From: Kluyveromyces lactis
Taxonomy: Eukaryota > Ascomycota > Saccharomycetes > Saccharomycetales > Saccharomycetaceae
DNA length: 64,000 bases
Direction: 5' to 3'
Assembly: GCF_000002515.2 (NCBI RefSeq)
Contig: NC_006041.1
Location: forward strand, 744,001-808,000
Shown piece by piece: positions 43,451-53,600 of the stretch. Positions within the stretch are counted from its first letter, which is position 1, and each line of letters starts with the position of its first letter. Under the pieces are notes generated by a model. That model had not been told where the DNA came from. It saw only the letters and a list, made by a program, of their open reading frames with translations, and did no database searches. The position numbers and the translations under genes were made by a program.

Positions 43451-43882
43451 TCACACAAGATTTTCCTGTGTCTCATTTTCTTTACCCAAATACTGGGCAT
43501 ACCTTGCAGCTTCCTCTTGTTGTTGCTCTCTTAAATCCTCCGCGATCAACTCATCAACATCATAATCAAATTCAGCTTCGTCCTCATTGTATTTACCAAT
43601 GACACGCTTCTTCAACCCTGTTTTCCCATCGATTTCGAACTTCCGAGTCCCAAATCCCTCACCTTCTTGTGATGAACTAACTTTAAACTTCACAGGTGCA
43701 TCCTCTTTCTTCAATTTTGCATATTTTGCAAGGGATCCAGCCTTTTCCGAATCTTTGGCATCACCACTGCGTCTGGTAGTCTTCTTGTCCACTGAATATG
43801 AACCAATTCCTCCAATTAGCGGTAGTAATACAACGAAAGCTACCACTAAAAGAAACACAATTAAATATACAAATGGGTTCAT
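43451..43882 (-). CDS. EXP1: Exp1-like ER membrane protein (YDL121C family)
   Basis: A 143-residue protein with an N-terminal membrane segment (about 5-28, VYLIVFLLVVAFVVLLPLIGG) and a charged cytosolic part with KKEDAPVKFKV, TRKFEIDGKTGLKKRVIGKY and an acidic, Gln-rich tail. Length and order match S. cerevisiae YDL121C (149), described as an ER protein aiding export of the plasma-membrane ATPase Pma1. It is convergent with UBP1 and divergent from YFH1. Identification rests on recalled sequence pattern and synteny. Confidence 0.82.
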   Translation of the reverse strand: MNPFVYLIVFLLVVAFVVLLPLIGGIGSYSVDKKTTRRSGDAKDSEKAGSLAKYAKLKKEDAPVKFKVSSSQEGEGFGTRKFEIDGKTGLKKRVIGKYNEDEAEFDYDVDELIAEDLREQQQEEAARYAQYLGKENETQENLV

Positions 43883-44295
43883 TGCGAAAGGCAGTACTGA
43901 CGTCTAGTTGGCACTTTTCGTCAAGAAGTTGATATTATATCTTAAGAAACAGTTGTTTCCCTTTGTATGCATAGCCATTAGCCATATAGTGTGAGTGTCG
44001 GCTCATCGATCTTTTTTTTTCAATATAGATTGTGGAAATTAGATATAAACTTAAAAGACTTGAAGGACCTTTTCAGTTGAAGTAGGTTGAGAAATCACAG
44101 TTTAGGTACGTTATTCTCTATCACGTTGAGTTCAGCATACAACATATTGAGGTGCGAAAACTGAATCAGTCCTAGTTGCTATTAGCTTGAATTAGTAAAT
44201 TTACCTTGAGGCTTGCGGGAACAGACAACGTTCAAAGGAATTATTCGGAGTATTGAATTGATACAGTAGGAAAGAAATTAGAAGATAAGGAATAA
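43883..44295. other. Divergent EXP1/YFH1 intergenic region
   Basis: A 413-base promoter region with no extra gene. No clear iron-regulon (Aft-type) site was seen. Confidence 0.5.
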
Positions 44296-44868
44296 ATGCT
44301 AGTGAAAAATAGCTCCAGGGTCATTAGAAGCGTCATTTCCAGACGTAGTATTGTTACCAAAGCGATACCTAGCATAGGTCTCGCAAGAACTGCACCAACT
44401 AGGGCTCCTGTGTTGTCAAAACTCGGGATTTTGAATCAACATAATCTACCCTTTGTTACAGTACAGCGGATGCATAACAGTATAGCAGCATCAACAGATG
44501 GGAAAACTATCCCAGAAGAGATTCTGGATATGCCTATCGAAGTGTATCACGAAATTTCTGATGAGTTTATGGATAGCTTACTGGATCAGCTCGAAATTCT
44601 CTGTGATTATCATCCAGAAGTCGTGCAGGATGTTGAGATGTCACAAGGTGTGATGAGTATAGAAGTTCCTTCCGTTGGTACATATGTAATCAACAAGCAG
44701 CCCCCAAATAAACAAATATGGTTGGCTTCTCCGGTGTCTGGGCCCAACCGATTCGATTACTATCAAAAGGAGTGGGTTTCGTTGAGAGACGGTACGAAGT
44801 TACTGGATATCCTAAACAAAGAGCTCAGTGACCGACTAGAAGGCGACGAAATTGACCTACATTACTGA
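44296..44868 (+). CDS. YFH1: Frataxin, mitochondrial
   Basis: A 190-residue protein. Residues 1-60 are rich in Arg/Ser with few acids (LVKNSSRVIRSVISRRSIVTK), a two-step matrix presequence. The frataxin domain (about 75-185) shows the acidic helix EVYHEISDEFMDSLLDQLEILCDYHPEVVQDVEMSQGVM, the sheet GTYVINKQPPNKQIWLASPVSGPNRFDYY with the conserved N-K-Q-x-P-N-x-Q-I-W-L-(A/S)-S-P-x-S-G signature, and the helix LLDILNKELSDRL. Frataxin supports Fe-S cluster assembly on Isu1 with Nfs1. HEM25, needed for haem synthesis, lies nearby. Confidence 0.97.
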   Translation: MLVKNSSRVIRSVISRRSIVTKAIPSIGLARTAPTRAPVLSKLGILNQHNLPFVTVQRMHNSIAASTDGKTIPEEILDMPIEVYHEISDEFMDSLLDQLEILCDYHPEVVQDVEMSQGVMSIEVPSVGTYVINKQPPNKQIWLASPVSGPNRFDYYQKEWVSLRDGTKLLDILNKELSDRLEGDEIDLHY

Positions 44869-45274
44869 ACGATGTAAATATGATCTTGCTGCTCACAAAC
44901 TGCCTTACAACTATGGCATGTCCGCAGTTCACCGTTAAGGACCCAATTTCGCAGAAACAATTCAGAGATCACAATCAACCAATTTTACTCTTATTTATGT
45001 ATATACTTTTGTTTGTTTCATTTATTTATACCTATAACGTCCAAAATATACCTTACTGACGCGATTGCACTTACACAGTCCCTGACTTCTTTTGTTCTTT
45101 ATAGTCTATACTTTGTTGCTATATAAATGAAATCTGTTTGACTCAGTAACTTTCTCTTCTATAAATGAAATCTGTTTGACTCAGTAACTTTCTCTTCTAT
45201 AAACCACATTTGATAGTCTCGGTAAAGAAGGGGTCATTCTGAGCCAGAAGCAAACAACCCCAATCATAACAATC
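44869..45274 (+). promoter_or_regulatory. PBI2 promoter with duplicated AP-1/Gcn4 sites
   Basis: The 406-base spacer ends with a 38-bp perfect tandem duplication (45123-45198), each copy holding TGACTCA (45139-45145 and 45177-45183). AGGGG, a stress-response element core, lies near 45228, about 45 bases before PBI2. Confidence 0.55.
45123..45203. repeat. 38-bp perfect tandem repeat, two copies plus 5 bases
   Basis: Copy 1 is 45123-45160 and copy 2 is 45161-45198, without a mismatch; ATAAA at 45199-45203 begins a third. Each unit contains one TGACTCA followed by GTAAC. Perfect identity suggests a recent duplication. Confidence 0.95.
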
Positions 45275-45505
45275 ATGACATTCAAATCGTTCATTATCAC
45301 ATTCAAAGACAGCGTTCCAGAAGCCGACGCTTCAAAGATCAAAAACTCCATTTCTTCTCTGGGTGGTACTATTGTCCATGACTATTCCTTAATTAAGGGA
45401 TTTGCTGTCAAGTTGCCAGAGTCTCTAAAGATTGATAAATTGAAGGATTTGCACGGTGATGCTTTCGAAACTATCGAGGAAGATAAAGAGGTCAAAGCTT
45501 TATAA
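45275..45505 (+). CDS. PBI2: Pbi2, proteinase B inhibitor 2
   Basis: A 76-residue protein of the I9 propeptide-like inhibitor family: KSFIITFKDSVPEADASKIKNSISSLGGTIVHDYSLIKGFAVKLPE and a C-terminal EEDKEVKAL. S. cerevisiae Pbi2 has 75 residues and ends similarly (VEEDKEVHTN). It inhibits the vacuolar subtilisin-type proteinase B (Prb1) in the cytosol, and with thioredoxin it forms LMA1, which promotes homotypic vacuole fusion. It is the only gene here whose promoter shows a clear local duplication. Confidence 0.93.
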   Translation: MTFKSFIITFKDSVPEADASKIKNSISSLGGTIVHDYSLIKGFAVKLPESLKIDKLKDLHGDAFETIEEDKEVKAL

Positions 45506-45921
45506 GCAGGGGATCATATTGAGAACGTCCGAGTCATACATGATGGTTGTTCCTTTTTTGTCCCTTTACTCAAGATCTTTGATCACTCGAAATATCGGGC
45601 AGGGCCCTTTATTCGCAAGAACAACTTTTAGATTATTACAACAAGAATAGAAAACCGGTACTGTCGAATGTCAATTAGATAACGTCTATATATTTGCATT
45701 CATATCTGTAATCTTATAACCACTTCTGGTATTCATATCAACGTCCTCTTCTACGGGATATCTCTTTTCATCTAACTGTGCTTATGTTCACCTTTTCTAT
45801 TATAATGGAAAATGATATCTAAGAACATATTAAGTGCGAATCTCCAGTTAGAAAGATCGATTAAGACGGAGGATAAGACAACCAAATAGGGAATTAGAGG
45901 TGAACGGATGCTATATTTCGG
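45506..45921. other. Intergenic: PBI2 3' flank and CDC43 promoter
   Basis: A 416-base AT-rich spacer between plus-strand genes. No gene or distinct element is seen. Confidence 0.5.
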
Positions 45922-47007
45922 ATGCAAGGAGTGATGGATGATAAAAATGTGGCAAAACACATAAAATTTTGTCAAAGACATTTGCAATTGTTGCCGTCTC
46001 ATCGCCTGGATATAGATCCCAATAGGTTAGCCATTGCGTTCTATTCGTTGACAGCGATTGAGCTATTGGGCAAGCCAGTGCGCAAGGACTTCCAATACAG
46101 TTTGGATTGGATTAGATCGTGCTATATTGAACTTGCTGATTACTCTGGCTTTGCCATCCCGTCTTTTAGACACGCTAAGCAATTGACTACTATAAATTTA
46201 CCAAATACATTATTTGGACTAATATGTCTTATGTTGTTGGGGGATCACGAATTCTTTGATGAGAAGTTGAACCGTGATACGTTGGGCAAATTCATCTCAT
46301 CTTGTCAGTTACCTGATGGGTCATTTACCTCTTTTCTGGATAATGCTGGATATCCATCGAAGTTCGATTCCCATGATCTGAGGTTCTGTTATATTGCAGT
46401 ATCGATCCTATATCTTATCGGATGTCGATCAGAATCGGATTTCTCTCGGTATATTAACGTTTCTAAGCTGCTACAATATATCATGTCACGTCAGTGCACA
46501 ATGGGGGGATTTGGTGACTGGAACGAGCCACACGGTGGATACACATCATGCGCGTTATCTGCTCTATCTCTACTAAATCAACTACAAAACATTCCTGCCT
46601 CGTTTAGGCAGGATACTCTTCATTGGTTGGTGAACAGACAGGTTTCTGCTATTGGTGTCTTTGTTGAACAGGATTTAAACGACGATTACGATCCGGATGA
46701 CTCAGGTGGGTTTAACGGGAGAGAAAATAAACTTGCGGATACGTGCTACGCGTTTTGGTGTTTAAATTCTTTAAGAATCTTAGAGCCCCAACGTTGGAGT
46801 CAGCTTATTGATGTTCCACTGATACGAGATTATTTACTGAATCAAACTCAGAATAAGATGGTGGGTGGATTTGCCAAGAATGATCAAGATGACCCTGATA
46901 TATATCATAGCATGATGGGAATATCCGCTCTAAAATTGATAGATGATGAGATAAATGGGGTGCTCTGTATCCCGAAACTAATAATGGATAACTTCAACCT
47001 GCGTTGA
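45922..47007 (+). CDS. CDC43: Cdc43, geranylgeranyltransferase type I beta subunit
   Basis: A 361-residue prenyltransferase beta subunit (S. cerevisiae Cdc43 376). It shows the alpha-alpha barrel repeat blocks LPDGSFTSFLD, CTMGGFGDWNEPHGGYTSCALSAL and SGGFNGRENKLADTCYAFWCLNSL. The last contains the zinc-ligand Asp and Cys; the third zinc ligand is the His of DDPDIYHSMMGISAL. With Ram2 it attaches geranylgeranyl to CaaL proteins such as Rho1 and Cdc42. A second in-frame ATG four codons later (MDDKN) is a possible start. It is convergent with HEM25. Confidence 0.93.
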   Translation: MQGVMDDKNVAKHIKFCQRHLQLLPSHRLDIDPNRLAIAFYSLTAIELLGKPVRKDFQYSLDWIRSCYIELADYSGFAIPSFRHAKQLTTINLPNTLFGLICLMLLGDHEFFDEKLNRDTLGKFISSCQLPDGSFTSFLDNAGYPSKFDSHDLRFCYIAVSILYLIGCRSESDFSRYINVSKLLQYIMSRQCTMGGFGDWNEPHGGYTSCALSALSLLNQLQNIPASFRQDTLHWLVNRQVSAIGVFVEQDLNDDYDPDDSGGFNGRENKLADTCYAFWCLNSLRILEPQRWSQLIDVPLIRDYLLNQTQNKMVGGFAKNDQDDPDIYHSMMGISALKLIDDEINGVLCIPKLIMDNFNLR

Positions 47008-47156
47008 GTTATTGAATTTGTAACTTTTAGTATGTATCTGTACATATTTATTAGCATTAACCCATTGGAGAAGAAAGAATACAGTGGCTAATTCAAGCTT
47101 CTATTTACAGGTTTCTTCTTATTTCTTTCCAACTAGGTGTTATTGTGCTCATTTGT

Positions 47157-48041
47157 TTATACGAACTTCTTGACGATCTCTTCATAAATACCCCAAGCGA
47201 TTCCTGCACTAAATGCTTTTCTTGTAAGTCTAAGGCTGATACCGGCGAAAAGGTTCCTGACGCTCTCCTTCGTTGCAATATGCCAAAAAGTTGATGTAAA
47301 ACTGTGAAATTTAGCTGGTTCCAATTGCATTCTTGTTTTCACAGTATCGAAGGGAGCTGTTATAGAAGTTGCTATCACTGCAGCAGAAAAAGCACTTGAC
47401 CCATTTATTAACGTCGAGGCATAAGTCGAGTATCTATTATCTGAGTTGAGTTTTACAACATTGCTAGGCAACAGTGTAGGAACCAAAACCTTCATCCGAT
47501 CGTAAAATAACATGTATAACCCTGCATATGGAGCATCTCTTAGGGCAGTAGCTCCAAAACCTCTAAAGAACCCACGTAACCCTTCGGTTCGGAAAATATG
47601 TGATGTGGCATATCTTAATGATGTATACTGATACAACGTCGACTCATACCGCACTTTAATAACGGTGATAGGCATTGTAATCAAGCCAGTCAAAGCTCTG
47701 GTTACCGCACCAGAAAACATGTTCTCATACATGTTTAACTGCGGTAAATAACTACTCCCCGTGCTGCCGGTATTCTTCCCTTTGCTAATCGCTTGTCTTA
47801 TACTATTTAACATTGTCAAATACATCGCACTACCAACAGAAGTTCGTATACAAGACGGCAATGCACCTCTCCATAGCTGAGACGGGGTCTCGATGCTTTT
47901 CAAGGTTTTCCATAGTGTACTTGTCTTATCCTGTTGAAGTCTGGTCTTTAGCAAGTCAAATGGCTGAAGGATAATCGCTGACACTAACCCTCCAGAAAAC
48001 CCTCCAATTAAATGGGTAGTGGCCCTTCGTTGCTCAGACAT
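47157..48041 (-). CDS. HEM25: Hem25, mitochondrial glycine carrier (SLC25A38)
   Basis: A 294-residue mitochondrial carrier with three repeats, six predicted helices and the P-x-(D/x)-x-x-(K/R) signatures PFDLLKTRL (about 27), PITVIKVRYE (about 119) and PFDTVKTRM (about 230). The start MSEQRRATTHLIGGFSGGLVSAIILQPFD is as recalled for Hem25, and order next to YFH1/CYK3 fits S. cerevisiae YDL119C. Hem25 brings glycine into mitochondria for 5-aminolevulinate synthesis. The middle signature lacks the acidic residue usual in the family. The carrier type is inferred from synteny and pattern. Confidence 0.9.
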   Translation of the reverse strand: MSEQRRATTHLIGGFSGGLVSAIILQPFDLLKTRLQQDKTSTLWKTLKSIETPSQLWRGALPSCIRTSVGSAMYLTMLNSIRQAISKGKNTGSTGSSYLPQLNMYENMFSGAVTRALTGLITMPITVIKVRYESTLYQYTSLRYATSHIFRTEGLRGFFRGFGATALRDAPYAGLYMLFYDRMKVLVPTLLPSNVVKLNSDNRYSTYASTLINGSSAFSAAVIATSITAPFDTVKTRMQLEPAKFHSFTSTFWHIATKESVRNLFAGISLRLTRKAFSAGIAWGIYEEIVKKFV

Positions 48042-48275
48042 ATGTTAACCTCAAACGAAACAGTTTGTATGAAATCCTAAACAGTCTTAATACCGGATAG
48101 TGAACCCACATACCACTTCTTACAATCAAAGCTACCCTCTGCCCCTGCAAATTTACATACATTAACTATTAATCACAAAATTTCAAATTGAGGTTGAATC
48201 TTTGCCCTTTTGCTCTATATTTGAGGGTTCATCTGTTTAAGAAAAACGGAAAGCATGCAACTCCATAGCGTGTAT

Positions 48276-49067
48276 TTATTGGTGTGGGTGATCATCTTGC
48301 CGTAATGACAAGTATTCAATCAACTGTTTTGTATCCACACTTTCCGCATTGTAAGAATCAAAAGGTGTCTGTGGCAGAAGGAAAGTCGAAGTAGTAACAA
48401 TTTCATGTTTATTGATCCATCTGGAAATGAACATTATGTGTCTCCCGTTGATCTTTTTCTCTACAGATCGCACCTCAAGTTCCTGTAACGGTTCTGGGAT
48501 TTCACCGATATCGATCGCTTTTATATTAGTGTTCAGTCCTGTGCCAATAAGTTTCATGTACGACTCTTTCATAGACCAGTATAGAGTGAAAAGCTCATCG
48601 CGATGCGATGAGCTTTCCTTTAGAGTTTTAAACTCTTGGTCTGTAAATATATCTTGAAAAGTATCAAGATATTCAGCATCCCAATGGTTGCAATCAATTG
48701 TGCTGGCAATATCTATTCCCACTTCGGTTTCTTGAACCGCCATGACACATGACTGCTCTCCATTTGACATACTAAATTCGATGCCGTTATGGCCCAGTAG
48801 CATTGGCTTACCGAACGGTCCATTACCGAATATCAAGTGGTTAAAGTTTTCACCTGTTACTATGCTGCATCCGTACAGCTGTAGCAATCGGTTTGTCAAA
48901 GCCATCCGTTGCAGTTTATCTGACCGTTTCCGAAGTACCTTATCTTGCGCTTCAAACGGCAGTAGCCTCATCGCCATTTCAAAGTTAAAAGAATCTTTCA
49001 AATATCCATCTTCGAAATCACATATAAAAATATGTGACATATGTTGATCATGTTTATCCCCTGGCAT
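48276..49067 (-). CDS. LYS5: Lys5, phosphopantetheinyl transferase
   Basis: A 263-residue Sfp/AcpS-like transferase (S. cerevisiae Lys5 272). The two motifs are clear: EVGIDIAS (115-122) and WSMKESYMKLIGTGL (164-178), carrying the Mg and CoA-contacting acids. FGKPML (about 85-90) matches motif P1. Lys5 activates the aminoadipate reductase Lys2 by adding phosphopantetheine from CoA, so it serves the same lysine pathway as LYS12. It diverges from PEX14 with a 219-base promoter. A 25-base imperfect-centre palindrome made of two PAC-like words lies inside the gene at 48591-48615. Confidence 0.94.
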   Translation of the reverse strand: MPGDKHDQHMSHIFICDFEDGYLKDSFNFEMAMRLLPFEAQDKVLRKRSDKLQRMALTNRLLQLYGCSIVTGENFNHLIFGNGPFGKPMLLGHNGIEFSMSNGEQSCVMAVQETEVGIDIASTIDCNHWDAEYLDTFQDIFTDQEFKTLKESSSHRDELFTLYWSMKESYMKLIGTGLNTNIKAIDIGEIPEPLQELEVRSVEKKINGRHIMFISRWINKHEIVTTSTFLLPQTPFDSYNAESVDTKQLIEYLSLRQDDHPHQ

Positions 49068-49286
49068 AATTTAGGAGGTGATACTGGGGTTGATAGCCTT
49101 CTTAGCGCCTCAATCTTATGATGATTCACCGGTTCTTTTCCATATTCTGTGTTTATCTTAAGTATAGAAAAGATGAAATTTGATCGATAAGGCAATTCAA
49201 TCATTAAGGAAACTTTTATATAATTGAGACAAAGCGAAAGGAGCAAGCCGGGTTCGTTTGTTTTCGTGCTGCCTGAGTATACCATC

Positions 49287-50315
49287 ATGTCTGGAGAGAT
49301 TCCTCAAGATAGACGGGAGCTATACGATTCCGCTATTTCCTTCTTAAAGGATCCTAATGTCGTCTCGGCTCCTTTAACTCAAAAGATTGAGTTTTTGCAA
49401 GGGAAAGGGTTGACGCAAGATGAGATTCAGCTTGCTTTGAAAGATGCCACTGGTGGCTCCAAAGATGAATCTAAACCAGTGGTTAATTCAGACAATACAG
49501 TGTCCAGGGAATCCAGTAATAGCCACTTCCATTACGAAGCGGTGCCACCGGCTATTCCAAACCGTGATTGGAAGGATTATTTCATAATGGCCACGGCCAG
49601 TGTTGGTTTATTCTACGGTGTATACCAACTTACAAAGAGGTACATTGTACCACAGTTGCTCCCAGAACCTAAATCGAAGTTGGAGAAGGACAAGGAATTG
49701 ATTTTGGAGCAATTCGATAAAGTCGAAAAGCTATTATCACAAATAGAACAAGAACATGAAGAGTTTAAGACAAAGGAGGAGAACAAACTAGAAGAGTTAG
49801 ATAGGACCATCATTCAATTGCAATCCACTTTAGATGACACCACTAAATTGAAACAACATATGGAAAGTGAATTCAGTTCCATTAAAACTGAATTCAACAA
49901 CATGCAAAATTCCATTGATTCGTTCACTAAGAAGGCAGGCAATGAAAAAGAATTAGAAAAAGTTCAAGAAGAACTTCAGTCTCTCAAGAGTTTGATCAAA
50001 TCCAGTTTCAATCCAGCCTCTGCCATGAACAACGGTAACACTGGTGGGAACAGTTTGATCTCACCGAATAGCACCGGAATGATCCCTGGAGCCGACTCTA
50101 TTCCATCGGCTGCCGATATATTAGCGAACATGGACCTGCAAAAGAAGTCAGCATCACCACCAGCTGGTTCGCTAACTAATGGCACTGATACTAAAGCCGT
50201 ACCTGCTTGGAAGAAGGCAAGAGAAGAGAATGGATCGAAATCTGCAACTCCGACTTCCTCAATACCTGAATGGCAAAAGACCATGAACACTGGTAACAGT
50301 TACGAATCCAATTGA
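49287..50315 (+). CDS. PEX14: Pex14, peroxisomal docking protein
   Basis: A 342-residue protein from ATG (MSGEIPQDRRELYDS), the length of S. cerevisiae Pex14 (341); upstream codons begin at TTG and are excluded. The Pex14 N-domain (about 8-55) has RRELYDSAISFLKDPNVVSAPLTQKIEFLQGKGLTQDEIQ. A hydrophobic segment lies at about 90-110 (DYFIMATASVGLFYGVYQL). A long coiled coil follows (about 125-235), then a Ser/Asn/Gly/Pro-rich tail. Pex14 docks receptors Pex5 and Pex7 at the peroxisomal membrane with Pex13 and Pex17. The classical SH3-binding PxxP near the N-terminus is not obvious at a glance. Confidence 0.94.
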   Translation: MSGEIPQDRRELYDSAISFLKDPNVVSAPLTQKIEFLQGKGLTQDEIQLALKDATGGSKDESKPVVNSDNTVSRESSNSHFHYEAVPPAIPNRDWKDYFIMATASVGLFYGVYQLTKRYIVPQLLPEPKSKLEKDKELILEQFDKVEKLLSQIEQEHEEFKTKEENKLEELDRTIIQLQSTLDDTTKLKQHMESEFSSIKTEFNNMQNSIDSFTKKAGNEKELEKVQEELQSLKSLIKSSFNPASAMNNGNTGGNSLISPNSTGMIPGADSIPSAADILANMDLQKKSASPPAGSLTNGTDTKAVPAWKKAREENGSKSATPTSSIPEWQKTMNTGNSYESN

Positions 50316-50615
50316 GGTGGCTCAAAATTTAATGTCTGATCACATTCAGGAGCAGCTGAGCACTATCGAGCTCAGCTTGATGACTCTCTATATGATTTTT
50401 GTATGAGTACCATATATGTATGTAAGGCCGATTAATTCCGGGTAATGATGTCTTTCTATTCATTTTCTATGGTTCTGCATGATTTCAAAATCATCATTCC
50501 AAGCAGAAATAAATCTTAAAATCCACAGGTACTACAATTCCTATTACTATTGAAACGAGAAATAATTTCCTTAGAGGGGCTGCGAAGCTAACTTAACACA
50601 TATCACTGGATCTCA

Positions 50616-53600
50616 ATGGAATCTGTGAGTCAATTGGTAAGTAATTGTGCCAGTAGAGGTATTCCTGCGCAACAATTTCTCAACTTTTATCATGAACTTA
50701 TCAATGAAAAATACGGTGCTAGCCTAAATGCCGGTAACGAAGAGCGTGAGTCGGAGTCCAGAAAGCAGGTGTTTGAGGATGTCTCTCGAGAACTTGTCCA
50801 AGCGTTTCATTCTAGTGAAGATGCTATACTTTTAGCGGAGTATATGGTACATTTATTATTCATAAATTATGATACATATTTGAGTTCGGCGCTCTTACCA
50901 CAGGTTTACTCGATCCAATCGGAGACTCTTTTAATGCATTTCCATAGTCTTGCAGCATCTTTCATTGGAAAACTAGAAGACAAGTTGATCAAAGAACAAA
51001 TGAGGCAAGATTTATCTACATTCATCTTATCATCATGTCTTCAGTGCGACATGAGTACTTTCAATAACCAGCTCTTTATCTCTATTGTCAAGTATTTGCA
51101 GGCACTCTTGACTTTGATAGATGATAGTATTGACATCGAAATGGACAAAGATAATTTAAAGCTAGCTGTAACTTCTTTGTTAACAAGGACTACTAAATTG
51201 AATAGAATCTTAGGGAAGCGTATTGGACGAGAATTTGAGACAAAATTAAACCTTTCACTGAGTGCAAAGCTCGCTATGGTGAATTCACCTCAAATATTCT
51301 CTCCTTCAAGTGGTGCTACCCGCTTTGCAGGAACTCCTGGCTCTACCAAGCCGATGGATCTCGCCCTTTCTGCTACATCTTCAACCTCCAATAAGATACA
51401 AGATTTGAAACTGATACGATTTTACAAAAACTTATGGCTCAACAATAAGATTCATCATTTCAACACTTCAGATTCTCAATTGCTCGAGAAATTCAGCTCA
51501 ATAAATTCTCGGTTGTCGTCTTCCCTAGCGGAAGAGCACTTGATTCAAGAGCAAATCACTGATCTAATTGAAACCACATATACGTCATTCGCTCAGTTGG
51601 TTAATAATAAATTATATCATCAAACCAACACAAATTTCAACCTTCTTGAAAGAAAATACGTTCATTTCATTACAAAAAGATTACCATTGATTATCAAAGA
51701 CTTCTTACCACAAAATCCATCGGTAATTGTCAACTCACTACAAAACATCGATGAAAAGGTTAAAAAAGCTATTAAATCTTATTATTCGAATAAAAATGAT
51801 TCCCCTGAGAGAAATGAGGACTTATTTGATGATTATTCCGGGAACAATTTTGATATTAGACATGATTTCTTGAAAAATCTGATAATGTTGAATCTAAGGC
51901 CGCCCAGTGTATTGAACGAGTTCTTGCGAGAAGATCAAATGGTGGATGTCAAAACATTGAAAACGGATGACTCGTTGGTCATTGTGAACTCACAGGGCGT
52001 GCAAGAAAAAGTGAGCGACGTCCAAGAAGCTTTAAAGTCACTAATCGCAGATTTGGACATAGAAAACCAATACGTTGCAAATGGCAATAACTACCGTTTC
52101 TCTCCAGATAACGCACTCCTGAAGCTTCTTATGTCATTCGACACTATAGCACCCACCAAGCAGGTTGAAATCGCAAACGCCTTTCTTCAGATACTACAAA
52201 AGGCTACAGACACCTCGGACTTAAAAACACTAGGAAAAGTTCTTTGGATACTAACGTCAAATGTGGGACATTCTACCACTTCAATGCTCTGCTGCATCTC
52301 GCCAGGTCCATTTATCAATGCAGTAGTTAAGTTCCTAGAAAAGCAACAAAGGAATTCCACAGTATCGAGCTCTGATGAACCAGATTTTGATTCTCTTCAT
52401 AGTTATGTCACATATGGGATGGCTCTATCATTTGTTGTTTTTCTGAAGACTACATATGACTTTGATATTGAACCTTTTATTCAAAATTTCGAAGAATCAT
52501 ACACTTTGAAGTTCCTTTCTTCAATTGAAGACATTTCGGATATCTTTGTGTTACAGAATGAATCGGCAGAAGGATCCAAATTATATCTTCAAAACTGGTT
52601 ACGAGACCTTTTCATTAATGGATCAATCAGTGACTCTCAAATGAAGAACACCAATGTTAAAGATCTCATCAATCTTATTCCATTTATCTTTAAACAAAGC
52701 GTAATTGCTGTCCAGGCAGGTGTTGTGTCAAATATTCTGAATTTGACTAGCGGCTTTGAATATTTCTTACAACCGTTCCTTATGCCAGGATTGATAAAAA
52801 TTATGTTCTGGTTAGAGTACTATCTACATTCTTTGAAAAATAATAATCCGCCTTCTCAGATATTGAGTTCCTGTTGGGAGCTTATCAACATATTGATATG
52901 TCCGCCTTCATTAGACGATGATGCAAAAGGTTTGCATTTCATGATCTTGAAACTTAATTGCGTCAGACTGCTCAACGTTTTGTACTTATTCAGGAATGAT
53001 GAAAGTAACTCCAGTCAGTATGGTGTATACGCAGCACATGAGTCGATTGATCCTAAGTTGGAGGCAGTGATATCCAAGTTGGAATACATTGCCTCAATTT
53101 CTAACATTTATGACGTTGACACTAAATGCTATGAAACCACAAAAGAAGTATACTCGCATGGTACTCTGTTCTCCAATAAAATACCAGTTACTAATGAACA
53201 CCCCATTGATATTATAATGACGAACCAACTTAATTCATTTTGGAATCTACACAGTAGTACGTACTATAACTATGATTATCTGCTGGAGTTGATAAAACTT
53301 ATTACGCCGGAGAAGTTTTTAGTGGATTCGATAAGAACATTGACCTATAAGGTGGCAGCATATGGTATTCCTGGTGTTCAAGGGAAACTAAACACATCAG
53401 CTATTGAACAGGTAGCAAACTTCCTCGCTTACTTCATGATTTTGCATGATGTTCAAACGGAAGAACAAAGACTTGCCCTTCTTAATTACATAGAATCTGG
53501 TGTCATTGTCTCAAAGGAAACTGAAACTAAACAAGAACCAGAAACTAAGTTAGATGATGACTTTGACATGTTGTTCGGTGAACCGTTCAACAATACCTTG

